From Pelosinus fermentans DSM 17108 (lineage in GTDB: Bacteria > Bacillota > Negativicutes > DSM-13327): a DNA stretch of 64,000 nucleotides. Both the position numbers and the translations under genes were made by a program. Under the pieces are notes generated by a model, which did not search any database, had not been told where the DNA came from, and saw only the letters and a program-made list of their open reading frames with translations. The stretch covers positions 3,993,501 to 4,057,500 of the forward strand of contig NZ_AKVN02000001.1 of the NCBI RefSeq assembly GCF_000271485.2, read 5' to 3'. How positions within the stretch are numbered: position 1 is the first letter of the stretch; each line of letters opens with the position of its first letter. Below are positions 9,108 through 17,827 of this stretch, in pieces.

Positions 9108-9403
9108 CCTTTGTTAACAATTAGTACTACCTCCATAGTAACCTACTATTATTACAGGACTCTTAAACAAAGATTAGAATTGGATTAAAAAGTTCAAATT
9201 TCTCTTCCTATCTGTACAAAAAAATGTTCTTATATACTTATAGATATTTGATTAAACAATAAGGGGTAGTATTCATGCCGACGAAAGATACAACTATATT
9301 GATTGTAGAAGATGAGTGGAAAATCGCCCGATTTATACAAATGGAACTGGAACACGAAGGCTTTAAAACCGTAATTGAGACCAACGGGCGTCAGGCTCTG
9401 GAT
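9071..9403. repeat. Direct repeat copy B
   Basis: Second copy of the segment at 8520-8784. Here the right end continues into the intact response regulator while the left end is a dead fragment of the GT39 start; copy A has the opposite arrangement. The ancestral order was therefore probably GT39 start, box, regulator start as one divergent promoter, later duplicated in tandem. Confidence 0.92.
9163..9187. promoter_or_regulatory. Triple TTA box B upstream of the two-component operon
   Basis: TTA triplets start at 9163, 9174 and 9185, the same 11-bp array as box A with one base changed. It lies about 90 bp upstream of the response regulator ATG and may provide autoregulation. On its reverse side only a dead GT39 fragment remains. 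Confidence 0.6.
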
Positions 9404-9967
9404 CGAATTGTCCAAGAAAACTTTGACCTCATTTTATTAGATATTATGCTGCCGGAGATGTCAGGCATAGAAGTCTGCCGCCGGGTTCGAGAGATTTCTC
9501 AAATACCGATCATCATGATTACCGCCAAAGGTGCAATTGAAGATAGAGTCACGGGGCTGGATATTGGTGCAGATGACTATCTAACCAAACCATTTGCAAT
9601 ACAAGAACTTCTGGCCAGAATCCGTGCAGCTCTGCGTAAAAATAAGGCGAGTAAGTGCCAGCTCGACCAAGGAAATTTACGCGTAAAAAATCTCGTTTTA
9701 TTTTCAAAGCGTTTTGAAGCACAGGTCAACGGGCAGCCTATCGAATTGACTAAAAAAGAATATGGTCTCCTCGAATATTTGGTACGTAATAAGCACATTG
9801 TATTAGATCGCGAACACATTCTACAGGATGTCTGGGGTTATGAATATGCAGGAAATACAAATGTAGTGGATGTTTATATTCGCTATTTGCGCAGCAAACT
9901 TGATGAACAGTTCGGGGAAAAATATATACATACAGTTAGGGGAATCGGCTATGTGGTCAAAGATTAA
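9275..9967 (+). CDS. OmpR/PhoB-family response regulator
   Basis: A 230-residue regulator with a receiver domain at 1-120 and an OmpR-type winged helix at about 130-228. The phospho-acceptor is D56 in LILLDIMLPEMSG. The acidic pair E12/D13 (LIVEDE), the switch Thr (MITAKG) and the KPF motif (YLTKPFAIQELLARI) are all present. The DNA-binding part has GQPIELTKKEYGLLEYL and the terminal VDVYIRYLRSKLDE...VRGIGYVV signature. It probably binds the 11-bp-period TTA boxes at 8613, 9163 and 12247. It overlaps the kinase gene by 17 bp, a tight operon. Copy A of the duplicated segment holds a truncated second start of this gene. Confidence 0.93.
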   Translation: MPTKDTTILIVEDEWKIARFIQMELEHEGFKTVIETNGRQALDRIVQENFDLILLDIMLPEMSGIEVCRRVREISQIPIIMITAKGAIEDRVTGLDIGADDYLTKPFAIQELLARIRAALRKNKASKCQLDQGNLRVKNLVLFSKRFEAQVNGQPIELTKKEYGLLEYLVRNKHIVLDREHILQDVWGYEYAGNTNVVDVYIRYLRSKLDEQFGEKYIHTVRGIGYVVKD

Positions 9968-11372
9968 AAAATTCACCATCTCAATGTCGATTCAATTGAC
10001 AATATTCTACATTGGTATTTTGTTCTGCATTCTGTTCATCATGAGCTTTTTTACTGTCTGGGGGGTACAATATATCTTGTTTATGCAGGCAGAAAATGAC
10101 ATTATTGCCAGTGCCAATAACATTACCAGCTATCTAGCAGCAGGTCATCCTATAGATCAACAATTATTAAGTGAAAATTTTCTTGAATCCGATATTATTC
10201 TCAGGATCTATGACGAACAAAGCAACCTAATAATAGATAATGCTCCTTATACGATTAGCACAAACAAACCTCAGATGAGAGAGCAAGAAGGCATTCAGCT
10301 TATTGAAAGTACTTTACTAAGAGAAATTCCACGCCATCCCTACGAGGTAAACCATACTCATTTTTATTACTTACAGCAATTGGTGCAACTAAATGGACAT
10401 TCATACCAATTGCATTTCATGAAAATAATCTCGGAGAAAAATGCCGTTCTAAAGACCTTATCCAATATTATGAAAGCAAGCAACCTCATCGCCCTATTTT
10501 TTATCATTACGACTGGTATCTTTATCATTCGCAATATTCTGCGCCCCATTCGAAATATAACAGCAATTGCTAAAGAGATTGAGATTAATGACTTAAGCAA
10601 ACGTATCCATGTTAAAGATAGCAATGATGAACTCCATCATTTGGCAAGAACATTTAATCATATGTTAGATCGGCTTCAGACGGGATTTGAACAACAGCAG
10701 CAGTTTGTCGCAGATGCTTCCCATGAACTGCGTACTCCCATCACGGTTATTAGCGGTTATGCCAATATGCTGGATCGTTGGGGTAAACAAGACGAATTTG
10801 CATTACAGGAAGGAATTAGCGCAATAAACTCGGAAGCAGCTAATATGTATGAGCTTATTGAAAAGTTGCTCTTCTTGGCGCGAACGGATCAGAGTAATCA
10901 GATGATCAATAAAGCTAACCTTGATATGCAAAGCCTAATTGAAGAAATAGTACAGGAAACTCAGCTTATCGCTCCAAACCATCAAATATTTCTAACTAAA
11001 AATGATTCTGCCATTATTTATGCAGATTCTGCTTCTATCAAGCAGATGTTACGAATTTTCATTGAAAACAGTATTAAATACACACCTATCGGCGGTACAA
11101 TTCGTATCGCTTCACACCAAGTAGATACTTACTTGCATATTACTATTCAAGATACTGGAATTGGCATACCGAAAGAAGAGCAATCTAAAGTTTTTGACCG
11201 TTTTTACCGGGTTGATGCATCCCGTTCAAAACTAACAGGTGGAGCCGGTCTCGGCCTTTCTATTGCACAATGCATTGCTCAGCAGCATGATATTGAGATT
11301 CATTTGACCAGTATACTAAGCGAAGGTACTACAATTACACTGCAGTTTCCCCTACCTTCCAAAAAGCAATGA
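9951..11372 (+). CDS. Sensor histidine kinase with HAMP domain
   Basis: The start ATG at 9951 (MWSKIKKFTISMS) lies inside the end of the regulator gene, with AGGGGA nine bases upstream. Upstream in-frame codons would give an implausible 27-residue extension. The protein has 473 residues. Membrane helices lie at about 16-39 and 176-195, with a 135-residue extracytoplasmic sensor between them. A HAMP domain follows at about 196-250, then the HisKA box (ASHELRTP, His258), then N (IFIENSIKYTP), G1 (DTGIGIP), F (FDRFYRVD) and G2 (GAGLGLSI) motifs of the ATPase. It phosphorylates the regulator encoded just upstream. The signal is unknown; the ArnT-like neighbour suggests envelope stress, cationic peptides or metal. 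Confidence 0.92.
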   Translation: MWSKIKKFTISMSIQLTIFYIGILFCILFIMSFFTVWGVQYILFMQAENDIIASANNITSYLAAGHPIDQQLLSENFLESDIILRIYDEQSNLIIDNAPYTISTNKPQMREQEGIQLIESTLLREIPRHPYEVNHTHFYYLQQLVQLNGHSYQLHFMKIISEKNAVLKTLSNIMKASNLIALFFIITTGIFIIRNILRPIRNITAIAKEIEINDLSKRIHVKDSNDELHHLARTFNHMLDRLQTGFEQQQQFVADASHELRTPITVISGYANMLDRWGKQDEFALQEGISAINSEAANMYELIEKLLFLARTDQSNQMINKANLDMQSLIEEIVQETQLIAPNHQIFLTKNDSAIIYADSASIKQMLRIFIENSIKYTPIGGTIRIASHQVDTYLHITIQDTGIGIPKEEQSKVFDRFYRVDASRSKLTGGAGLGLSIAQCIAQQHDIEIHLTSILSEGTTITLQFPLPSKKQ

Positions 11373-11430
11373 TTAACTGATGCAAACCAGCCCTCCTAGT
11401 GATATCCGTCAATTCGTCAAGCTTTCCATA

Positions 11431-11487
11431 CAAAAGCTCTCTCAATAAACAACTGGACGTTCATCCATCTTGTCTACTAAGAGAGCT
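11431..11487 (-). terminator. Probable terminator between convergent genes
   Basis: AGCTCTCT at 11435-11442 pairs with AGAGAGCT at 11480-11487. The long loop contains a smaller stem (GGACGTTCATCC). Four T follow on the reverse strand. It probably ends the secreted-protein gene. Confidence 0.45.
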
Positions 11488-11504
11488 GCCTATTTCCTAT
11501 ATCT

Positions 11505-12095
11505 TCAAGTAAATATTGGGTCACTGTCCTCTTTAGGGGGAGCGTTTGAATCTGCGATACTCTGATTAATCGTTTTAATTCCAGCATCTGTTGCTTTTCT
11601 CACAGCTTCCTTCACTGGGGATTTCTTACCAATGGAGGTATAGGGGAGCCATGTAGTGTTAGAGCCACGACCTGTAACATCTTCAATTAAAGTATATTTC
11701 TGGGTAATGGCATTATATAAACGAACTCTAAGTGTAGCCACCGTTTTGATATTTTTATAATATAATACATCACGATAATCGGATTTTACAGGAAGAATTT
11801 CCACAGTAAGTAAGGAATTGGTTCCTAATTCTTTAGCCAAACTGTTTAAATCTTGCTGATCTTCTAGTTGTAGTTTTTCCAGCGTATTCTCCCTTAAATC
11901 CTTACTTACAATTTCGCCACCTGGCATGTGTTTGTCTAACTTCGCAGTAATTTCACTTTTCAGTTCACTTCCATACGATTCTTTAGAACTATCCATTACT
12001 ATAAACCTTATATCTTCGGGGTTTGTAGAAGATGCATGAACTGGGAATGTCAGCATAACAAACATTGTTACAAGTATACACAAACTCTTATACAT
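11505..12095 (-). CDS. Secreted protein of unknown function, probable two-component target
   Basis: The ATG at 12095 is chosen because AAGGAG lies nine bases upstream. An earlier ATG at 12119 would put that site inside the gene and lengthen the signal peptide. The 196-residue product starts with a clear signal peptide (MYKSLCILVTMFVMLTFPVHA). The mature part includes LGTNSLLTVEILPV, VRLYNAITQKYTLIEDVTGRGSN-like strands and a final helix AVRKATDAGIKTINQSIA. This alternation faintly recalls CsgG/LpoB-type periplasmic folds, but I cannot assign a family. The promoter at 12219-12271 carries the triple TTA box, so the adjacent two-component system probably controls it. Confidence 0.75.
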   Translation of the reverse strand: MYKSLCILVTMFVMLTFPVHASSTNPEDIRFIVMDSSKESYGSELKSEITAKLDKHMPGGEIVSKDLRENTLEKLQLEDQQDLNSLAKELGTNSLLTVEILPVKSDYRDVLYYKNIKTVATLRVRLYNAITQKYTLIEDVTGRGSNTTWLPYTSIGKKSPVKEAVRKATDAGIKTINQSIADSNAPPKEDSDPIFT

Positions 12096-12218
12096 GTATA
12101 TTATCTCCTTTATTGCCATCTTTAAATTATTTTGATTATCATTACAATTGCTCTGAAGCTCAATTATGGGCCCTAAAGTAATTTTATTTATTCTCTCCTC
12201 TCAGTTAATCTTACCATT

Positions 12219-12271
12219 ATAATAGCCCTCCATTATTACACGATCATTAGACTAAGATTAGAATTAGATTA
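12219..12271 (-). promoter_or_regulatory. Triple TTA box C and -10 element of the secreted-protein gene
   Basis: TTA triplets start at 12247, 12258 and 12269, again exactly 11 bp apart (ATTAGAC, ATTAGAA, ATTAAAA). On the reverse strand TATTAT (12219-12224) follows, with 23 bp from the first TTA to the hexamer, as at box A. A conserved GTAATAAT between box and -10 is shared with box A. The surrounding sequence otherwise differs, so this is not simply another copy of the duplicated segment. Confidence 0.7.
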
Positions 12272-12301
12272 AAAATGATAGCGCGTTCAGATCGTAAAAA
12301 T

Positions 12302-12369
12302 AAAAAAGTATGTTCCTTTGGTTTGTTTAGCGATTAAACAATACCATAAAGGAGACATACTTTTTTTAC
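12302..12369 (-). terminator. Terminator of the RND efflux operon
   Basis: AAAAAGTATGT at 12303-12313 pairs with ACATACTTTTT at about 12355-12365, with further pairing of CTTT/AAAG inside. A/T runs on both sides allow it to work in both directions. It lies about 55 bases after the pump gene's stop codon. Confidence 0.75.
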
Positions 12370-12420
12370 TATGACCATCGCGCAGCGATTTCGTTTTTGG
12401 GAGACGATTCTACAGAATAA

Positions 12421-15400
12421 TTACCTAGTTACATTCTTTGAAATCTGTATGTCTACAGATTTTCCCTTACTTTTGCCGGACAGCTTAATTTTTTCTACCA
12501 CTACAAACAGAACAGGAATTAAGAATATGCCAAGAGCCGTAGCTGCAAACATACCACCTACCACTGCTGTTCCCATAGAATTTCTAGCACCTGCACCAGC
12601 ACCCGTAGCAATTGCCAACGGAACGCAACCGATAATAAAAGCTAATGATGTCATAATGATGGGACGCAGACGAATCTTTGCTGCTTCAATGGAGGCTTGA
12701 ACAATATCCATACCATTATCCACTCGTACTTTTGCAAACTCTACAATCAATATGGCATTTTTTGCTGCTAAACCAATGAGCATAACTAAAGCGATTTGCA
12801 TATATATGCTATTTTCTAAGTTCCGTGCATATTGAGTTAAGAAAGCACCAAATATGCCTACCGGAACGGTAAGTAATACTGCAAAAGGGACACTCCAGCT
12901 TTCGTACAAGGCAGCTAAGCACAAAAATGCGAAGGCAATCGCCATCCCAAATACAATGAGGGTTTGACTCCCTGAAAGTCTTTCTTCACGACTTTGACCG
13001 GACCATTCATAAGAATAGCCACTAGGCAGCGTTTTAGCAACTTCTTCCAGAGCGGCCATTGCCTGACCCGAACTATATCCAGATGCCTGAGTGGCGCTGA
13101 TTTTAACGGCTTTAAGGCCATTATATCTTGTAATGGTCGCCGGAGCATTGATGCTTGTCGGTTTTATCAGCGTATTTAATGGCACCATTGCCCCACTAGA
13201 ACTTTTCACAAACAGGTACCGTGCCGCATTAATATCTTTACGATAGGATGTTTCAGCTTGCACAATAACCTTATACGTACGACCAAATTCATTAAAATCA
13301 TTAACCTGAGATCCACCAAGAAATACCTGTAAAGCCGAAAATACATCTTCAATGGCGACTCCCATGTTTTCAGCTTTTTCCCGGTCAACCTCAAATTCAT
13401 AGCTGGGTGTATCAGCTTTAAAATTTGAAGAAATCGACCCAATCTCAGGACGCGCTTTTGCTGCAGTAACAAAAGCCTGGGACATGCTATCCAGGGCTTC
13501 CAAGGATCCCCCTTTTTGATCTTCCAGCATTAAAGTTAATCCACCCACAATTCCAAGTCCTGGTAATGCCGGAGGTGCAAAAGCAATGACTGTTGCTTCA
13601 GGCAAATGAGCGCCGGCCACAAAGGTTTGACCAATTTGAGCTTGTACAGCTAATTCAGGGCTGGTTCTCTCTCCCCACGAATCCAAGGAAACAAACATGG
13701 TTGCTACATTGGGCTTAGATCCTCCACCTAATAAATCAAACCCAGTTATAGACATAACATCGGAAACACCTGATTGAGAACTCACCTTGCCTAAAAGTTC
13801 AGACGTTGCTGCCTTCGTACGATTGGAACTGGCTGCTTCAGGTAAAGAAATAGAGGTAAGGAAGTATCCCTGATCTTCATCAGGCACAAAAGATGTAGGA
13901 ACGATCTGTGATAATCCCACAATTGAAAGACATAAAACAACCAATGCAATCATACATAAATTTGCTTTGGAGATAGCTTTAGATAAGCCATTTCCATATC
14001 TTTCAATGTTTGTTTCAAACCAGTGATTGAACTGGTCAAAAAATTTACCAACCTTTCCACTATGAGCATTTGGATCATAAGGCTTAAGTAATAATATACA
14101 AAGTGCCGGTGTCAAAGACAAAGCGACAACAGCTGATAGAGCCATCGATACCGCAATCGTTAAGGCAAATTGCTTGTATAAAATCCCCATCATGCCACCA
14201 AAAAAAGCGACTGGAATAAATACAGAAGCCAGGACAAAGGCAATCGCAATTACGGGTCCCGTCACTTCACTCATGGCTCGCCGAGTGGCTTCTACTGGAG
14301 TAAGTCCTGAGTAACGCATGTGATGTTCCACGGCCTCAATAACAACAATAGCATCATCAACGACCAGCCCAATGGCAAGTACCATGGCAAATAAAGTTAA
14401 GGTGTTAATCGTAAATCCTAATACAATGAAGGCACCAAACGTTCCGATTAATGATACTGGAATGGCTAGCATGGGAATCAATGTGGCACGCCAGCTTTGC
14501 AAAAAAAGAAAGACGACAACTAAAACCAGAAGCATTGCTTCGGCAAGGGTTTTAATAACTTCAGTCATTGATTCACTAACAAATTTAGTGCTATCCACAA
14601 CAACTGTATATTGCAAACCAGCAGGGAATGTTTGTGACGCATTCTCAAGAACTGTCTTTACATTTCCAATTGTCTCCAAAGCATTGGCATCACTGGTTAA
14701 CTTAACAGCAAACCCTGTACTAATATGACCATTTACCGTGCTGTCGCTCGCATAAGATTTGCTGCCCAGTTCAACCCGGGCTATATCTTTTATATGAACA
14801 AACGAGCCTTCGCCTGTCGAGCTAACAATGATATTCCCAAATTCCTGGGGAGTTGTTAGACGTCCTTTTACTCTCGTACTATATTGAAATTCTTGCTGAG
14901 AATCATCAGGCATTTGTCCAATAGCACCAGCAGGCGCTTGAATATTTTGCTTTTTAATAGCATCAGTAACTTGGCTTATAGAAATGCCCATTTTTGCCAT
15001 TTTTTCTGGCTGCAGCCAAATTCTCATACTATAATCCGAACCAAATTCTGATACTTCCCCGACACCTTTGACACGTTTTATCTGATCGAGAAGATAAATG
15101 CTGCCATAATTTTTTAAGAAATTCCCATCATAAGTGTCATTTGGCGACCAGAGTGTGAAAATCAGGGACATATCTTGGGATGATTTTCGAGTCGTAACAC
15201 CGACTGTCTGAACATCACTTGGTAATGAAGAAGTTGCCTCTGATACTCGATTTTGAGTCTGCACCGCTGCAGTATCGGCATCAGTTCCAGACTCAAACTG
15301 AACACTGAGGGAATAAGAACCTGAATCTGTACTGGTGGAAGACATATAAGACATTCCCTCCACCCCATTGACTTGTTGTTCAATGATCTGAGCTACAGTT

Positions 15401-15576
15401 TGATCGATGACCTCAGCATTAGCCCCTTGATAGGCTGTACTAATGGAAACGGTTGGCGGAGATATCTGAGGATACTGGGCTACAGGTAAATTAAATGCAG
15501 CGGTTACGCCTATTATTGTTATGAAAATCGATAAAACAATCGCAAAAATAGGGCGATTAATAAAAAAATTAGACAT
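12421..15576 (-). CDS. RND multidrug efflux transporter (HAE1/AcrB-like)
   Basis: A full-length inner-membrane RND pump of 1051 residues, driven by the proton gradient and exporting hydrophobic drugs from the periplasm. The N-terminus MSNFFINRPIFAIVLSI and the early QYPQISPPTVSI are family signatures. The transmembrane-4 aspartate pair is in GLVVDDAIVVIEAVE. Two large periplasmic loops follow helices 1 and 7, giving the usual twelve helices. The operon order is adaptor then pump, 12 bp apart. No outer-membrane channel (TolC/OprM) gene follows, so the pump must use one encoded elsewhere. MarR, encoded divergently, is the likely repressor. Confidence 0.95.
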   Translation of the reverse strand: MSNFFINRPIFAIVLSIFITIIGVTAAFNLPVAQYPQISPPTVSISTAYQGANAEVIDQTVAQIIEQQVNGVEGMSYMSSTSTDSGSYSLSVQFESGTDADTAAVQTQNRVSEATSSLPSDVQTVGVTTRKSSQDMSLIFTLWSPNDTYDGNFLKNYGSIYLLDQIKRVKGVGEVSEFGSDYSMRIWLQPEKMAKMGISISQVTDAIKKQNIQAPAGAIGQMPDDSQQEFQYSTRVKGRLTTPQEFGNIIVSSTGEGSFVHIKDIARVELGSKSYASDSTVNGHISTGFAVKLTSDANALETIGNVKTVLENASQTFPAGLQYTVVVDSTKFVSESMTEVIKTLAEAMLLVLVVVFLFLQSWRATLIPMLAIPVSLIGTFGAFIVLGFTINTLTLFAMVLAIGLVVDDAIVVIEAVEHHMRYSGLTPVEATRRAMSEVTGPVIAIAFVLASVFIPVAFFGGMMGILYKQFALTIAVSMALSAVVALSLTPALCILLLKPYDPNAHSGKVGKFFDQFNHWFETNIERYGNGLSKAISKANLCMIALVVLCLSIVGLSQIVPTSFVPDEDQGYFLTSISLPEAASSNRTKAATSELLGKVSSQSGVSDVMSITGFDLLGGGSKPNVATMFVSLDSWGERTSPELAVQAQIGQTFVAGAHLPEATVIAFAPPALPGLGIVGGLTLMLEDQKGGSLEALDSMSQAFVTAAKARPEIGSISSNFKADTPSYEFEVDREKAENMGVAIEDVFSALQVFLGGSQVNDFNEFGRTYKVIVQAETSYRKDINAARYLFVKSSSGAMVPLNTLIKPTSINAPATITRYNGLKAVKISATQASGYSSGQAMAALEEVAKTLPSGYSYEWSGQSREERLSGSQTLIVFGMAIAFAFLCLAALYESWSVPFAVLLTVPVGIFGAFLTQYARNLENSIYMQIALVMLIGLAAKNAILIVEFAKVRVDNGMDIVQASIEAAKIRLRPIIMTSLAFIIGCVPLAIATGAGAGARNSMGTAVVGGMFAATALGIFLIPVLFVVVEKIKLSGKSKGKSVDIQISKNVTR

Positions 15577-15588
15577 TGAAAATCCCCC

Positions 15589-16755
15589 TTATTGCTTCGC
15601 CGGAATTTGCAATGCATCCGGTTGTATCATCGTTACTTGTAATGCTGATCCGTCTTTAACTTTATTGATACCTTCCACGATAATGCGATCATTCGCCGTC
15701 AGCCCATCCTGCACTAACCACATATTTCCAATTCGTGGCCCCATAGTCACAACTCTGCTTTCCGCCTTATTATCTTCTGTTACTAGGGTAACAAATGTCT
15801 TGCTCAACAATTCCGTTACTGCTCGCTGAGGGATGAGTAAAGCCCCTTGATGTACTTCTCCCTGTGTTACTACCCTGGCAAACATACCCGGCATTAGAAT
15901 GTTTTGCGGATTACTGAAAGAAGCTTTTAGGGTAATTGTACCTGTTGTATCACTAACGCCCCTGTCGATTTGCTCAATATGACCGAGTACTGGATATTGG
16001 GTTCCATTGCTCAGCGTAAGTTTCAGATTATCCTTAAAAGTGCTTGGTAAAGTACCTTTTCCTAACTGGGTAAGGTCTAAATATTCATTTTCGCTCATAC
16101 TAAACTGAACCCATACTGGATCAATGGATGAAACTGTAGCCATTGTCGTCGACCCGGCGGCTACATAATATCCAATGCTGACATCATTCACATCAATACG
16201 GCCATCAACAGGTGAGAGTATTAACGTATCTTGCTCATCCTCTGTTGCCTGCTGCAGACTCGCTTGATTCACTTCAACTTCCGCGGCAGCTTCAGCTGCT
16301 TGGGATACCTGTGTATCTAAAGTTTGTTGTGCAATACCATTAACAGCTGCTAATTGCCTGTATCTTTCCACATCTTTTTGGATATTATTAAGTGTTGCTT
16401 TCGATTTATTTAACTGCGCTCTAGCTGAATTTATCCCGGAACGATATTGTTTATTATCAATTCGAAACAATGGCTGTCCTTTGTAGACTGTATCGCCACC
16501 ATTCACCATCTTATCTACAATATTGCCAGATACTTTCGACATGATTTTGACTTCATTTTTTGATTTTATTTGCCCCACAAATTCATAGCTCATTGGAGCA
16601 TCCTGCTGAATTACCTGCATAGCTTTCACTTCTACTGCCTGGGGCTGGGCTTCTTGATTTTTTGACAACCAACCGTTGCGAACAACAATCATTCCTATCA
16701 AAATAACCACAATTATAATTCCTATGTACAACTTCTTTGAACGTTTAATATTCAC
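15589..16755 (-). CDS. RND periplasmic adaptor (AcrA/MexA-like membrane fusion protein)
   Basis: A 388-residue protein with one N-terminal membrane anchor (YIGIIIVVILIGMIVV) and no lipobox cysteine. The halves of the biotinyl-lipoyl domain surround a coiled-coil hairpin (about residues 100-165, ARAQLNKSKATLNNIQKDVE). The lipoyl half-motif GDTVYKGQPLFRID and LILSPVDGRI are visible. Beta-barrel and membrane-proximal domains follow, ending RIIVEGINKVKDGSALQV. It links the pump to an outer-membrane channel. It is the first gene of the operon, and its upstream region holds inverted repeats that may bind MarR. Confidence 0.93.
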   Translation of the reverse strand: MNIKRSKKLYIGIIIVVILIGMIVVRNGWLSKNQEAQPQAVEVKAMQVIQQDAPMSYEFVGQIKSKNEVKIMSKVSGNIVDKMVNGGDTVYKGQPLFRIDNKQYRSGINSARAQLNKSKATLNNIQKDVERYRQLAAVNGIAQQTLDTQVSQAAEAAAEVEVNQASLQQATEDEQDTLILSPVDGRIDVNDVSIGYYVAAGSTTMATVSSIDPVWVQFSMSENEYLDLTQLGKGTLPSTFKDNLKLTLSNGTQYPVLGHIEQIDRGVSDTTGTITLKASFSNPQNILMPGMFARVVTQGEVHQGALLIPQRAVTELLSKTFVTLVTEDNKAESRVVTMGPRIGNMWLVQDGLTANDRIIVEGINKVKDGSALQVTMIQPDALQIPAKQ

Positions 16756-16806
16756 TTACTCTTCCTCCCGTATTCCAAAGCTACTCGATTATTCCTGTTA
16801 TATATT

Positions 16807-16851
16807 AACCATTTAATTAGTTATGGTTTACATCTAGATTACCGGTAAACC
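16807..16851. promoter_or_regulatory. Paired inverted repeats in the efflux promoter
   Basis: AACCAT (16807) and ATGGTT (16823) form one dyad, and GGTTTAC (16825) and GTAAACC (16845) another that overlaps it. They lie 52-96 bases upstream of the adaptor ATG, where a repressor or activator of the pump would bind. Confidence 0.4.
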
Positions 16852-16967
16852 ATTGTGCCAACCTTATAGCGTGTTCTTTGAGTCAATCATTCTATGTCAA
16901 CAGTTAATGTCTTGAACCCCTATTTATTTCATGCTATACTGTAAACAAATAAATACTGTATCTTTTT

Positions 16968-16997
16968 ATTTACAATTCACAATTATGAATTGTAAAT
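16968..16997. promoter_or_regulatory. Palindromic operator, probable MarR site
   Basis: A perfect 12-bp inverted repeat, ATTTACAATTCA and TGAATTGTAAAT, is separated by six bases. It lies 81 bp before the MarR start in the divergent intergenic region. Two ATACTGTA direct repeats (16936 and 16953) lie just to its left. MarR dimers usually bind such A/T-rich palindromes to repress themselves and the divergent operon. Confidence 0.65.
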
Positions 16998-17077
16998 ATT
17001 TATGTACTAAATGGTAAGCTTTATGATAAGCTTTTTACTCTCTCATGTCAATCTAAATAATAAGGAGTGTAATTCTT

Positions 17078-17509
17078 TTGAGCTCTACAAATACCGCTGA
17101 AACCATTCTTAAATTACTTCCTCTTCTTAATAAAAAATTTATCCGCTCAATGAACCTGGAACTTAGAACAATCCTCACTTCCATGCAAATTAATGTATTA
17201 GTTGTTTTAGTAGAAAAAAAAGCTACAATGACAGAACTCTCCAATGAAATACTTATACCAAAGCAGCAAATGACACCTCTTATCGATAAATTGGTGTCCG
17301 AAGGTTTCGTCCAAAGAGAATATGATGCGATCGATAGAAGAATTATCAGGATAAGCATAACTCCACTAGGATTGGATATACTTGTTAAAATTAAAGAAAA
17401 AGCCCTTGCAGTGTTAGAGACTAAACTAAAAAAATTGGATCAGAATGACTTGTTATGTCTAAATAAGGCTTTAACCGACATCTGTAAAATTATCAATAAG
17501 ATCACTTAG
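17078..17509 (+). CDS. MarR-family transcriptional regulator
   Basis: A 143-residue winged-helix protein. It starts at TTG 17078 with AAGGAG eleven bases upstream. The recognition region is KATMTELSNEILIPKQQMTPLIDKLVSEGF, and the wing contains REYDAIDRRIIRISITPLG, both classical for MarR. It is divergent from the RND operon and so is most likely a local drug-responsive repressor. The relevant ligand cannot be inferred. Confidence 0.9.
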   Translation: MSSTNTAETILKLLPLLNKKFIRSMNLELRTILTSMQINVLVVLVEKKATMTELSNEILIPKQQMTPLIDKLVSEGFVQREYDAIDRRIIRISITPLGLDILVKIKEKALAVLETKLKKLDQNDLLCLNKALTDICKIINKIT

Positions 17510-17633
17510 TCTAATGGACCAAATCAGCGTATTTTTGTGTCTACTGTACACCTGTAGAAGACCGTTATCGCTGGGGGACAGGGGACAAATTGATTGTCCC
17601 AAAGCGATTAAATTGCCCCTTATTCACTACTAA

Positions 17634-17692
17634 ATTAAAGGGAAGCTATCGATAATCACCTTATAACAGATTATCGATAGCTTCCCTTTAAT
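17634..17692 (+). terminator. 24-bp perfect inverted repeat, probable terminator of marR
   Basis: Two perfectly complementary 24-base arms (17634-17657 and 17669-17692) flank an 11-base loop, followed by ATTTTCT. The stem is longer than usual for a terminator. A smaller dyad GGGACAA..TTGTCCC lies at 17582-17600. Confidence 0.6.
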
Positions 17693-17827
17693 ATTTTCTA
17701 AAATCTGCTCCTTTCACTAAGAATATGCATATTATGTAATATAGTCTCTATAAATGATATTTAAATAGGAAGACTCGTATGCAGTCTTATAGACTCATTC
17801 AATTCTATATCAAAGGAAAGTGACAAT

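Noticed and set aside
12121-12150. Fur-like box upstream of the secreted protein
   Set aside because: TGATTATCATTA differs from the 7-1-7 consensus at about three fixed positions in very A/T-rich DNA; not better than chance.
12371-12700. Forward open frame of 109 codons
   Set aside because: It is antisense to the end of the RND pump gene and overlaps its terminator; no ribosome site or protein-like composition.
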